From NCBI GenBank assembly GCA_910586125.1, contig CAJUHP010000009.1:29427-93426 (forward strand): a stretch of DNA of 64,000 bases, read 5' to 3'. The position numbers and the translations under genes were made by a program. The notes beneath the pieces were generated by a model, which worked only from the letters and a program-made list of their open reading frames with translations, was not told the origin of the DNA and made no database searches. The stretch is from an uncultured Lachnospiraceae bacterium (GTDB lineage: Bacteria > Bacillota > Clostridia > Lachnospirales > Lachnospiraceae). Below, piece after piece: positions 9,201 to 16,117 of this stretch; position 1 is the stretch's first letter; each line of letters starts with the position of its first letter.

Positions 9201-9698
9201 CGGCGCGAGCCAGATGCAGTCCAGCCACATAATATTCCAACTGTAGGCGGCCATATAGCCGGACAGAGCATAGCCCATGGCAAACAGCGCCGCGCAGATA
9301 TTCCGTGTGGAAAAGCGGCGGCACAGATACCAGGCCATGCTTAGACCGCACAGTCCCGTCTTAAAGACGATCAGATAGGTCATAAATTCAATGATGGCAG
9401 GTTTTGACAGAAAGACAAGGAGCAGGTTAAAGGGGCTGCAGAGATAGTAAGCCAGCAGCGTGATAAAGTTGGAGCCGGCCCCGATTTTCCAGGAGTAAAG
9501 AAGGCTGCCGCCGTTTTGCAGCTTATCGGCAAATTCGGAAAAGAAAGGGGCGTATTGATGGTACATATCGGTGCGCAGAAAACTGTTGTCGCCAAACGGG
9601 TAGATCTCCTTGACGGCAAAGATCAGAATCAGCGCCAGAGACGGCAGCAGAAAGGACAGGATAAAGACAAGCCTTTCTCTGAGTTTCAGTTTGTTCAT
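6279..9698 (-). CDS. YfhO-like polytopic membrane protein with long repetitive cytoplasmic tail
   Basis: This 1139-aa protein starts with the family-typical MNKLKLRERL and many membrane segments, and carries the early motif FLRTDMYHQYAPF. YfhO proteins are GT-C-fold enzymes that move a sugar from a polyprenyl carrier to an extracellular acceptor, for example lipoteichoic acid glycosylation in Bacillus and Listeria. An extracytoplasmic region of beta character precedes the last membrane segment (AILLLLILIW). About 310 residues then follow, rich in Pro, Glu, Ala and Arg, including seven heptads of RHEQAAA type; ordinary family members lack this. AAGGAGATATCAT before the ATG at 9698 fixes the start, 22 codons inside the longest frame. 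It is cotranscribed with gtrA and a glycosyltransferase. Confidence 0.85.
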   Translation of the reverse strand: MNKLKLRERLVFILSFLLPSLALILIFAVKEIYPFGDNSFLRTDMYHQYAPFFSEFADKLQNGGSLLYSWKIGAGSNFITLLAYYLCSPFNLLLVFLSKPAIIEFMTYLIVFKTGLCGLSMAWYLCRRFSTRNICAALFAMGYALSGYMAAYSWNIMWLDCIWLAPLVLLGLELLVEENKGLMYCITLALSILTNYYISIMLCMFLVLYFLCLLILHPSRRSPQEGEDRKISWKDYAAKCLRFAGYSLLAGGLAAVLLIPVMLALKTTASSNINFPDKLNSYFPMIDMLARHMAGVETEIGLDHWPNLYSCAAVFVLMPLYIMNRNISYKEKIVKCSLLLFLLVSFAWNIPNFIWHGFHYPNSLPCRQSFLYTILLLTMCFEALKNLRTASVNQIVGSLWGAVAFIFLCEKVVDAEEFRFYAFYINIVLVGFYGLLLYLHKRRRVPAVNVIFVAMGLVFLEMGLNMGITSITTTGRTAYLRGTPEFGRLAAIAEEQETGFFRMEKAVKKTKNDGAWAGYRSASIFSSTTNSAITTIYRHLGMEGSTNAYSFTGATPFVSALLSVKYTLAEKPDAQTPLTSFVATDGDFSLYRNEHVLPLGFMIPASAENWNHLDTNPIQVQNSFVSSTTSRSEIFTMVDTGSSTSYTFTAPQDGYYYGVLTDFSVKNVTAVSDDGSTTYNNVDRDFILDLGYMRRDEEVTLSGNDQKTVSLNIYRLLQEEFIAAVAELNEEPLVVDSYTDTQIRSHITVQNDGILFTSIPYEEGWQVFVDGQTAETSPYADAFLSVALTAGEHTIVMNYMPVGFKAGAILSGVSLAILLLLILIWVRKWRKKNQLSLDEQRRLRFPKKDGAPSGGEIPASAQNESREEDSSSAARAKNRLSEATRGGLTDRIQTDDAPTPLPDSQEENPRPDIDQEEDRAKEETLWPQPPSKPAAEQKPAPTPVIELPPEPAAAKDNRLTPDGAAQQSDFSPKHDTKKEAAQPKESSGPINRHGRTMPKSAEPTISPVPGLTPRAAQKPQTPEYRRALREAAIAQYRQAAKRREPVPGQAGSRDRQAKASAPNKMGAAEHEQAASRHEQAAARHEQAADRHEKAAARHERAASRHEQAAARHEQAAADGDDLRQIAFDQIIRDLGGTEE
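6348..6494 (-). repeat. Seven tandem 21-bp units coding RHEQAAA-type heptads
   Basis: Seven units of 21 bp in frame encode variants of (R/E)HE(Q/K/R)AA(A/S/D) near the C-terminus of the YfhO-like protein. Units differ in synonymous and a few coding positions, so they are diverged rather than freshly duplicated. The peptide should form a continuous charged, alanine-rich helix. Confidence 0.9.
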
Positions 9699-9720
9699 AT
9701 GATATCTCCTTGAAATCCGT

Positions 9721-10137
9721 TCATGAGGCAAAGATAAAAAGTTTGCTGGCAATGTAATTGACAATCATGACCACCACATTGGAGGCGGTCTTGGCAATCA
9801 GATCGTTCCAGTGCAGCTTGTCCACCGTGATATAGACAAAGACCACGTCAAATCCCAGGGTAAGCAGGCGGGCCGAGACAAAACCGGCCGCCTCCTTGAA
9901 CACCAGAGCCAGCTCCCAGGAAGGGGAGCGGAAGACGAATATTTTATTGACTACAAAGGCGAACGACACGGCCGCGATCCAGGAAATGATATTTGACAGA
10001 ATCGTTCCCATTTTGCATTTCCGGTGGCAGACGGCAAAGACCGCGATGCTTAAAATTGTGGTCGCAACCCCGGCAACCAGATAGCTGATGGTCTCATAGT
10101 TGACAAATTTAGAGAACAGAGTCTGAATGATTTCCAC
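9721..10137 (-). CDS. gtrA: GtrA family flippase-like membrane protein
   Basis: The 138-aa protein has four membrane segments and the conserved GtrA pattern YLVAGVATTILSI, FVVNKIFVFRS and a final NYIASKLFIF. GtrA-type proteins are thought to flip polyprenyl-phosphate-linked single sugars across the membrane. The longest frame begins at 10251, but the first 38 residues are unlike the family and lie over the upstream gene. A GTG at 10137 preceded by AAAGGAG at seven bases gives the normal length. It overlaps the glycosyltransferase gene by 29 bases, which indicates translational coupling. Confidence 0.88.
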   Translation of the reverse strand: MEIIQTLFSKFVNYETISYLVAGVATTILSIAVFAVCHRKCKMGTILSNIISWIAAVSFAFVVNKIFVFRSPSWELALVFKEAAGFVSARLLTLGFDVVFVYITVDKLHWNDLIAKTASNVVVMIVNYIASKLFIFAS

Positions 10138-11080
10138 GAGGGCGCTCCTTTCGCTCCAGATTGGTCTGGCGCAGGATATAGATCGGGCGATCCTTGGCTT
10201 CCATATAAATATGGGCAACATATTCTCCGATAATTCCCACGGACAGTTCAATAATACCGCCTAAAAACAGCACGGCGCACAAGGTGGTCACATAGCCCGG
10301 CACATCAATGCCGAACAAAAGCGTCTGAATCAGTGTGCCGGCGATATACAGGCAGGCAGCCACAAAGATCAGAAACCCCAGGATGGAAACCATGCGCAGC
10401 GGCGTGATGGAAAAAGAGGTGATTCCTCCCAGCGCATATTTGAAAAGTCCCCAGAAGCTCCATTTGGAGGTTCCCAGAGTACGCTCTACGTTCTCATAGG
10501 GAATCCATTTGGTGGAAAAGCCCACCCAGGCAAAGATCCCCTTGGAAAAGCGCTCCACCTCGGCTAAAGACAGGATGGAATCGACCATGTTGCGCGACAT
10601 AATGCGGAAATCGACGGCATTCTGCGGCATCTGCACATCGGTCATGTGGTTGCTGAGTTTGTAAAAGAGCTGAGAAAAAAGGCTCCGGATTTTTGATTCG
10701 CCCTCGCGGCTGACACGGCGGGCCGCGCAGCAGTCATAGCCTTCTTCCACAGCGGCCAGCATGTCGGGGATCATGGCCGGCGGGTGCTGCAAATCAGCGT
10801 CCATCAAAATCACGTAGTCGGCGTCGGCATAAGTGAGTCCCGCATACATGGCCGCTTCCTTGCCGAAATTGCGTGAGAACGACAGGTATTTTACATTGTC
10901 ATGGGTCTGTGCCAGTTCTTTCATGATGACAATCGTATTGTCTTTGCTGCCGTCGTCAACAAACAGAAAACGAAAAACATAGCCCGGCAGCGTTTCCAGC
11001 ACCCGGCAGGTTTCCGCATAAAAAGTCCTCAGCACCTCCTGCTCATTGTAGCAGGGAACTACGATATCAATTTCTTTCAT
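10109..11080 (-). CDS. GtrB/CsbB-like polyprenyl-phosphate glycosyltransferase (GT2)
   Basis: This 323-aa protein has an N-terminal GT2 domain (IVVPCYNEQE, VDDGSKDNT, DADLQHPP with the metal-binding DxD) and two C-terminal membrane segments around residues 225-290. That matches bactoprenol-phosphate glycosyltransferases such as CsbB and GtrB. It would load one sugar onto undecaprenyl phosphate on the inner face; the overlapping GtrA would flip it, and the YfhO-like protein would transfer it outside. The sugar cannot be told from sequence. It is the first gene of a four-gene leftward operon, with a ribosome binding site AAGGAG ahead of the ATG. Confidence 0.9.
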   Translation of the reverse strand: MKEIDIVVPCYNEQEVLRTFYAETCRVLETLPGYVFRFLFVDDGSKDNTIVIMKELAQTHDNVKYLSFSRNFGKEAAMYAGLTYADADYVILMDADLQHPPAMIPDMLAAVEEGYDCCAARRVSREGESKIRSLFSQLFYKLSNHMTDVQMPQNAVDFRIMSRNMVDSILSLAEVERFSKGIFAWVGFSTKWIPYENVERTLGTSKWSFWGLFKYALGGITSFSITPLRMVSILGFLIFVAACLYIAGTLIQTLLFGIDVPGYVTTLCAVLFLGGIIELSVGIIGEYVAHIYMEAKDRPIYILRQTNLERKERPRGNHSDSVL

Positions 11081-11128
11081 AATAAAAATCTCCTTAAACG
11101 CCGCGGCAAACAGGCGCGATTCTTCTAT

Positions 11129-11157
11129 ATTTTAGTATAGGTTGCATGAAAAGTAAA
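11129..11157 (-). promoter_or_regulatory. Promoter of the GT2-gtrA-YfhO-argH operon
   Basis: On the minus strand TTTACT (11152-11157) and TAAAAT (11129-11134) are separated by 17 bases. The predicted start near 11122 lies about 40 bases before the glycosyltransferase ATG. Confidence 0.5.
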
Positions 11158-11286
11158 TAAGGAAATAGAAATGTAAGAAATGATCCGGTCCGGTATATTT
11201 CTTAAATTTCTGGTCTAAAATGGAAATATCTGCATATAAATAGTAAAGGACATGTAATACGATTTATAAAATGGAGGAGAAATACC

Positions 11287-11922
11287 ATGTCAGAAAAAAA
11301 TCTGGAAAACAACAAAGTAACAGTGATCGGCCAGGTAGTATCCGATTTCACATTCAGCCATGAGGTTTTTGGGGAAGGTTTTTACATGGTGGATCTGGCG
11401 GTGAACCGGCTGAGCGATCAGGAGGATATCATACCGCTGATGATTTCTGAACGTCTGGTGGATGTAACACGGAGTTATCAGGGAATGACGCTGGAGGCGG
11501 AAGGGCAATTTCGGTCCTACAACCGCCATGAGGGCAGTAAAAACCGCCTGGTTTTGTCTGTATTTGTGCGCGAATTGCGTTTTCTGGAAGAATTTACCGA
11601 CTACACCAAAACCAATCAAATTTTTCTGGACGGTTATATCTGCAAAGAGCCGATTTACCGGAAAACGCCTCTGGGGCGCGAGATCGCGGATTTGCTGATC
11701 GCGGTGAATCGTCCTTATGGCAAGTCGGATTATATCCCCTGCATTGCCTGGGGGCGCAACGCCCGGTATGCGTCGGCCTTTGAGGTGGGCAGCCGCGTGC
11801 GGATCTGGGGACGGGTACAGAGCCGGGAGTATACAAAGAAGTTGAGCGAGGCGGAGAGCGAGAAACGGGTGGCCTATGAAGTGTCCGTCAGCAAGATGGA
11901 ATGCGCGGAAGTCGCATCCTGA
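11287..11922 (+). CDS. Single-stranded DNA-binding protein with two OB folds
   Basis: The 211-aa protein consists of two consecutive OB-fold-like halves. The first (NKVTVIGQVVSDFTF, residues 9 to about 105) and the second (NQIFLDGYICKEPIYRKTPLGREIADLLIAVNR split over residues 112 to 205) each show the SSB strand pattern, and the second carries the SSB-like block SDYIPCIAWGRNA. The acidic DDIPF-type tail of the main replicative SSB is absent, so this is probably an accessory SSB-like protein, a type common in Clostridia. The ribosome binding site GGAGGAG is strong. It appears to be monocistronic. Confidence 0.75.
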   Translation: MSEKNLENNKVTVIGQVVSDFTFSHEVFGEGFYMVDLAVNRLSDQEDIIPLMISERLVDVTRSYQGMTLEAEGQFRSYNRHEGSKNRLVLSVFVRELRFLEEFTDYTKTNQIFLDGYICKEPIYRKTPLGREIADLLIAVNRPYGKSDYIPCIAWGRNARYASAFEVGSRVRIWGRVQSREYTKKLSEAESEKRVAYEVSVSKMECAEVAS

Positions 11923-12002
11923 GAACGAAAACTATTGCCAGATGAGGCAAAAGGTGGTAAACTACTATACTATATTAGTAAAATCCTGTAAAGGAGCAAA
12001 AG

Positions 12003-12542
12003 ATGAGTAAAGGAACGATACAAGTTATCTGCGGAAATGGTCAGGGGAAGACAGCGGCGGCGGTGGGCTGGGCGCTGACCAGAACAGAGCATGAGAAGAA
12101 TATTATTATGATTCAGTTTCTCAAAGGAAATCAGACCGGCCGGTTTCATCTGCTGAAACGGCTGGAGCCGGAAATGCGAATTTTTTCCTTTGAACGCCGG
12201 GAGGAGTGCTTTGGAAGCCTGACGCCGGAGGAGAGAAAGGAGGAGACGGCCAATATCCAGAACGGCCTGAATTATGCCAAGAAGGTGATGGTAACGGGGG
12301 AGTGCGACGTTCTGATTTTGGATGAAGTGCTGCGGCTTATAGAGTTCGGCATTATTGACAGTTCCATGCTGAAAGGGATATTGCAGCAGAAGAACGAGGA
12401 GATGGAACTGATCCTGACCGGCCGGGTATTACCGGAGGAGCTGCGTCCTCTGGCGGACGTGATTACCTGTCTGGAGACGCAGAGTCCGGCGTGTGCTGTC
12501 TCGGCGGCATCGGTGTCCGAGGCAGAAAAAAGTCAGGGTTGA
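12003..12542 (+). CDS. cobO: Corrinoid adenosyltransferase (CobO/BtuR type)
   Basis: The 179-aa protein is a P-loop ATP:co(I)rrinoid adenosyltransferase, which transfers the adenosyl group of ATP to cobalt in vitamin B12 activation. It shows the modified Walker A GNGQGKTAAAVG, the IIMIQFLKG strand and the LILDEV acidic motif, in the order and length of the CobO family. No other cobalamin gene is nearby, so it may serve salvage. A ribosome binding site AAAGGAG precedes the ATG. Its stop codon lies inside the -35 box of the following dap operon promoter. Confidence 0.88.
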   Translation: MSKGTIQVICGNGQGKTAAAVGWALTRTEHEKNIIMIQFLKGNQTGRFHLLKRLEPEMRIFSFERREECFGSLTPEERKEETANIQNGLNYAKKVMVTGECDVLILDEVLRLIEFGIIDSSMLKGILQQKNEEMELILTGRVLPEELRPLADVITCLETQSPACAVSAASVSEAEKSQG

Positions 12543-12567
12543 CAACGGTATCATGTAATGGTAAGAT
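12539..12567 (+). promoter_or_regulatory. Promoter of the lysine-riboswitch dapA-dapB operon
   Basis: TTGACA (12539-12544) is a perfect -35, followed after 17 bases by TAAGAT (12562-12567). The -35 overlaps the cobO stop codon. Transcription would begin near 12574 and run into the riboswitch. Confidence 0.8.
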
Positions 12568-12607
12568 GAGTGTGACCAGGCGGTTTCTGCCTGGCTGGAT
12601 AAATGAG

Positions 12608-12780
12608 AGAAGCAAGTAGAGGTTGCGTTGTTCATCAGTAGACAGATGGATATGACAGGCATAGAAGAAACTGCCGAAAGGGAACGACGCCGAAGACAGA
12701 TATCTTCCTGCGGTTATCTGTCTGGGCGCAGATGCGAACAGCGCTGCGACTGTCATCCGAGTCGGATGGAGAGCTACGGG
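12608..12780 (+). ncRNA. Lysine riboswitch (L box)
   Basis: The leader carries the L-box landmarks in order: AGTAGAGGTTGCG at the 5' side, CAGATGGATATGACAGGC, GCCGAAAGGGAACG with GACGCCGAAG, TCTGGGCGCAGATGCG, then GACTGTCATCCGAGTCGGAT and the closing GGAGAGCTAC, whose CTAC pairs with GTAG near the start. This aptamer binds lysine. It stands directly upstream of an intrinsic terminator and of dapA-dapB, so high lysine should cause premature termination and repress diaminopimelate and lysine synthesis. Confidence 0.92.
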
Positions 12781-12800
12781 CCCATGGATGCAATGTGGAG

Positions 12801-12830
12801 GAAGCTGTCTGTTCGGGCGGCTTCTTTATT
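12801..12830 (+). terminator. Terminator in the riboswitch expression platform
   Basis: GAAGCTGTC (12801-12809) pairs with GGCGGCTTC-type bases up to 12824, including G-U pairs, and is followed by a T-rich stretch (TTTATTATTTTATT). Its position just after the aptamer makes it the lysine-controlled terminator. Confidence 0.75.
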
Positions 12831-12908
12831 ATTTTATTAAGAATGTCTTGCCGCCGCGGGCGGCCGGGTGCGGATCTGGCAGGGGGTTTGCTTGGAAGGA
12901 GAGAAAGT

Positions 12909-13802
12909 ATGGCAATTTTTGAAGGCGCCGGTGTGGCGATCGTTACGCCCATGTGTGCAGACGGCAGCGTGAATTACGGCAAACTGAATGAAATCATTGA
13001 GGCGCAGATCGCTGCGGGAACCGACAGCATTATCATCTGCGGGACGACCGGCGAGGCATCCACCCTGACCCATGAGGAACATCTGGATGTGATACGCGCC
13101 TGCGTCCAGGCGGTGAATGGACGTGTTCCGGTGATTGCGGGAACTGGTTCCAACTGTACGGACACAGCGGTGTATCTGTCCGTGGAGGCGCAGAAGGCCG
13201 GGGCGGATGCGCTCCTGGTGGTGACGCCGTATTATAACAAAGCGACGCAGAAAGGGTTGATTGCTCATTTTACCAAAATAGCGTCGGCTGTTTCTATCCC
13301 GGTCGTTCTCTACAACGTGCCGGGCCGTACCGGCTGCAATATCCTGCCGCAGACAGCGGTGACGCTGGCCCGCCGTGTGGAAAACATCGTGGCGGTCAAG
13401 GAGGCCAGCGGCAATCTCTCGCAGGTTGCGGATCTGCTGGCGCTGGCGGACGGATGCATCGACGTTTATTCTGGAAACGACGACCAGATTGTACCGATTA
13501 TGTCCCTGGGCGGAAAAGGCGTGATTTCCGTGCTGTCCAATGTGGCTCCGGCCCAGACGCACGCCATTGCCGCCGCCTGTCTGTCCGGCGACTATGCGCT
13601 GGCGGCGAAACTGCAGTTAGCCGCGATAGATCTGTGCCATGCGCTGTTTTGCGAGGTCAATCCGATTCCGGTGAAGGCGGCAATGAATCTGCAGGGCCTG
13701 GAAGTGGGACCTCTGCGCGCTCCGCTTAGTGAGATGGAACCGGAGAACCAGGAACGGCTGAGAAAAGCCATGGAAGCCTACGGAATTCTGAACAGAGGCT
13801 AG
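12909..13802 (+). CDS. dapA: 4-hydroxy-tetrahydrodipicolinate synthase
   Basis: The 297-aa protein condenses pyruvate with aspartate semialdehyde, the first committed step towards diaminopimelate and lysine. It is a TIM barrel of the DapA family with GTTGEASTLTHEEH, the YNVPGRTG block holding the active-site tyrosine, and AVKEASGN holding the Schiff-base lysine. The longest frame runs back into the riboswitch, so the ATG at 12909 with GGAAGGAG ahead of it is chosen; it gives the usual length and first residues. It is followed 22 bases later by dapB. Confidence 0.97.
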   Translation: MAIFEGAGVAIVTPMCADGSVNYGKLNEIIEAQIAAGTDSIIICGTTGEASTLTHEEHLDVIRACVQAVNGRVPVIAGTGSNCTDTAVYLSVEAQKAGADALLVVTPYYNKATQKGLIAHFTKIASAVSIPVVLYNVPGRTGCNILPQTAVTLARRVENIVAVKEASGNLSQVADLLALADGCIDVYSGNDDQIVPIMSLGGKGVISVLSNVAPAQTHAIAAACLSGDYALAAKLQLAAIDLCHALFCEVNPIPVKAAMNLQGLEVGPLRAPLSEMEPENQERLRKAMEAYGILNRG

Positions 13803-13824
13803 AAGAGAAGGGCGGGAAGAGATT

Positions 13825-14580
13825 ATGATAAAAATCGTGATACATGGAGCCGGAGGGGCTATGGGGCGGGCCGTAGCCGAGCTGGCGGCGGCGGACTCTC
13901 AGGTGGAGATTGCGGCGGGAGTCGATGTAAATACGGAACTTTCCTGTCCATTTCCCGTGTTCTCCTCTCTGAAAGAATATAAGGGAGAGGCGGATGTGGT
14001 GGTGGATTTCAGCACGGCAAAAGCTGTGGACAGCTTGCTTTTGACCTGCGTGGAGAGAAAGCTGCCGCTTGTGCTCTGTACGACGGGGTTGTCTGACGAG
14101 CAGATCACGGCGGTTCAAAAAGCATCCGAACAGATTCCGATTCTGCGTTCCGGCAATATGTCTCTTGGCATCAATCTTCTGTTAAAGGTAGTGGAAGAGG
14201 TGGCAGGGGTTCTCCTGAAAGCGGATTTTGATCCGGAGATTGTGGAGATGCATCACCGGAGGAAGCTGGATGCACCCAGCGGCACAGCACAGATGCTGGC
14301 GGATGCGGTGAACCGTGCGGTGGATCGATCTTATGAAGTGTGTCTGGATCGCCATGAACGCCGGGCGAGCCGGCCGAAGCAGGAGATCGGTATCTCGGCC
14401 ATGCGCGGCGGCACGATTGTGGGCGAGCACAATGTCATCTTTGCCGGTCCCGACGAGCGGATCGAGATTCGTCATGCGGCCTATTCCCGTTCTGTTTTTG
14501 CCAACGGCGCTCTGCAGGCGGCCAAAGCGTTAACCGAAAAAGAGCCTGGGCTTTATGATATGAGTACGGTGCTTAGGTAA
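13825..14580 (+). CDS. dapB: 4-hydroxy-tetrahydrodipicolinate reductase
   Basis: The 251-aa protein reduces the DapA product with NAD(P)H. It has the N-terminal dinucleotide-binding motif GAGGAMGRAV, DFSTAKAV, CTTGLS and the catalytic signature HHRRKLDAPSGTA. It forms a two-gene operon with dapA under the lysine riboswitch. No strong terminator follows; the 180 bases to the next gene contain only weak hairpins. Confidence 0.97.
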   Translation: MIKIVIHGAGGAMGRAVAELAAADSQVEIAAGVDVNTELSCPFPVFSSLKEYKGEADVVVDFSTAKAVDSLLLTCVERKLPLVLCTTGLSDEQITAVQKASEQIPILRSGNMSLGINLLLKVVEEVAGVLLKADFDPEIVEMHHRRKLDAPSGTAQMLADAVNRAVDRSYEVCLDRHERRASRPKQEIGISAMRGGTIVGEHNVIFAGPDERIEIRHAAYSRSVFANGALQAAKALTEKEPGLYDMSTVLR

Positions 14581-14761
14581 TCGTGATAGAAAAGCAAGCA
14601 ATAAAACCATCATTTCCTATTAAACTTTTGCAAAACCGCAAAAAATATGCAAAAGACGTGCAGAACAGTGGCAGAAAATGAATTATCTGGATTACTATTT
14701 TCGTTAAATCTTCTCATACTAATGACGGAGCAATAGTCTGATGATGTAAAGGAGAAGAACA

Positions 14762-15193
14762 ATGAAAAAAATCCGATGCACGTTGCTTTGCTTGACGCTT
14801 TTGTCAGTTTTGTGTCTGTCCGCCGGCTGCAGAAGGCGCCAGGACGAGACGACCGCCAGTTTTCCGGAGACGACCTCCGCAGGCGCGGGTATGACCGGGG
14901 GAACCATGAACGAATCCGGAAACGGAACCATGAGTGAGTCGAGCAGTGGAGCCACAGGAACCACGAACGACGCAGGGATGGGAACCATGAACGATTCAAA
15001 CAATGGGACCACAGGAACCATGAACGAGTCCTGGAATGGAACCGACGGGACGATGAACGAGTCTTGGAATGGAACCGATTCCATGGAGGATCTGGGGGAT
15101 GACCTGTCCGGAGCCATGGATGATTTGGGCGATGGTCTGACGGATGCCATGGATGATTTAACAAACGGCACGACTGGCACAAGAAGCAGGTAA
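14762..15193 (+). CDS. Low-complexity lipoprotein
   Basis: This 143-aa protein has a type II signal peptide with lipobox LSAGC (cysteine 24), so the mature protein should be lipid-anchored on the outer face. The mature part is dominated by Gly, Thr, Asn, Ser, Met and Asp: repeats of GTMNES and NGTD types in the middle, then an acidic amphipathic stretch with three copies of an (S/D/T)(G/D)AMDDL-like unit. No enzymatic motif is visible. The strongly repetitive composition suggests a spacer or cell-wall-associated role, but that is a guess. AAAGGAG precedes the ATG and a clear terminator follows, so it is monocistronic. Confidence 0.75.
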   Translation: MKKIRCTLLCLTLLSVLCLSAGCRRRQDETTASFPETTSAGAGMTGGTMNESGNGTMSESSSGATGTTNDAGMGTMNDSNNGTTGTMNESWNGTDGTMNESWNGTDSMEDLGDDLSGAMDDLGDGLTDAMDDLTNGTTGTRSR

Positions 15194-15212
15194 CAGAAGC
15201 GTAAGAAGAAGG

Positions 15213-15235
15213 AGACCGGATTAACCGGTCTTTTT
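15213..15235 (+). terminator. Intrinsic terminator after the lipoprotein gene
   Basis: AGACCGG (15213-15219) and CCGGTCT (15225-15231) form a 7-bp stem with a five-base loop, followed by a run of T. Confidence 0.85.
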
Positions 15236-15360
15236 CTCTGCTTGCTTTTCTCAAAAATAAAACACATCGAATCCAGCATAGAGGCCCGCGCCGGTACGCG
15301 GTTCTTTTCCCGGAAAACCGGAAACCGTAAGACTTTTTTAAAGATATTTCCCCCAGAATG

Positions 15361-15369
15361 TGGTACAAT
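15361..15369 (+). promoter_or_regulatory. Possible extended -10 promoter of the two-component/ABC operon
   Basis: TGGTACAAT is an extended -10 box about 47 bases before the response regulator ATG. There is no recognisable -35, so activation by a regulator is possible. Confidence 0.4.
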
Positions 15370-15415
15370 GACCTCAGATATTGCGCGTATTTGCAGGGAA
15401 AGTGGGGACATATGC

Positions 15416-16117
15416 ATGGCACAGACAAAAATTCTCGTAGTGGACGATGAGAAGGAGATAGCCGATCTGGTGGAGATCTATCTGGTCAGCGACGGATATG
15501 AGGTATATAAGGCCGGAAGCGCTGAGGAAGGGTTTGAGATTCTGAAAAAGGAAGATATAAAGCTGGTTCTTTTGGATATTATGATGCCGGGTATCGACGG
15601 GATGGAGATGTGCCGCCGGATTCGCCGCACCAACAATATTCCCATTATTATGTTGAGCGCGAAATCCTCCGATCTGGATAAGATTCTCGGGCTGTCCACC
15701 GGCGCCGATGATTATGTGACGAAGCCGTTCAATCCGCTGGAGCTGACAGCGCGGGTAAAATCCCAGCTCCGGCGTTTTCAGGAATTGAATCCCGGAGCCG
15801 GCGGCGGGAAAGCGGAAAACTGCCTGTGCGTCCGGGGATTGGAGATAAACAAAAATAATCATCAGGTGACAGTATATGGTGAGGAAGTAAAGCTGACGCC
15901 CATCGAGTTTGACATTCTGTATCTTCTGGCCTCCAATCCGGGCCGCGTTTTCAGCACCGACGAGATTTTTGAAAAGGTGTGGAATGAAAAGGTGTACGAG
16001 GCCAATAATACGGTTATGGTACACATCCGCCGCCTGCGCAGCAAGATGCGGGAGGATACCAGGCAGGATAAGATTATCACGACGGTATGGGGAGTTGGGT
16101 ATAAAATTGAAAAGTAG
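15416..16117 (+). CDS. OmpR-family response regulator (VanR-like)
   Basis: The 233-aa protein has a receiver domain (VVDDEKEIADLV with the acidic pair, LLDIMMPGIDG with the phospho-acceptor Asp, and KPFNPLEL with the conserved Lys) and a C-terminal winged helix ending in TVWGVGYKIEK. Its composition is closest to the VanR branch of OmpR regulators. The longest frame starts at 15242 inside the preceding terminator region, so the ATG at 15416 (MAQTKILVVDDE) is taken, though its ribosome binding site is weak. It heads a six-gene operon and overlaps the kinase gene. Confidence 0.9.
   Translation: MAQTKILVVDDEKEIADLVEIYLVSDGYEVYKAGSAEEGFEILKKEDIKLVLLDIMMPGIDGMEMCRRIRRTNNIPIIMLSAKSSDLDKILGLSTGADDYVTKPFNPLELTARVKSQLRRFQELNPGAGGGKAENCLCVRGLEINKNNHQVTVYGEEVKLTPIEFDILYLLASNPGRVFSTDEIFEKVWNEKVYEANNTVMVHIRRLRSKMREDTRQDKIITTVWGVGYKIEK

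Noticed and set aside
14698..14709. TTTTCGTTAAAT identical to one arm of the inversion site
   Set aside because: The second arm and the core are missing, so this is a lone half-site, probably chance in AT-rich DNA.
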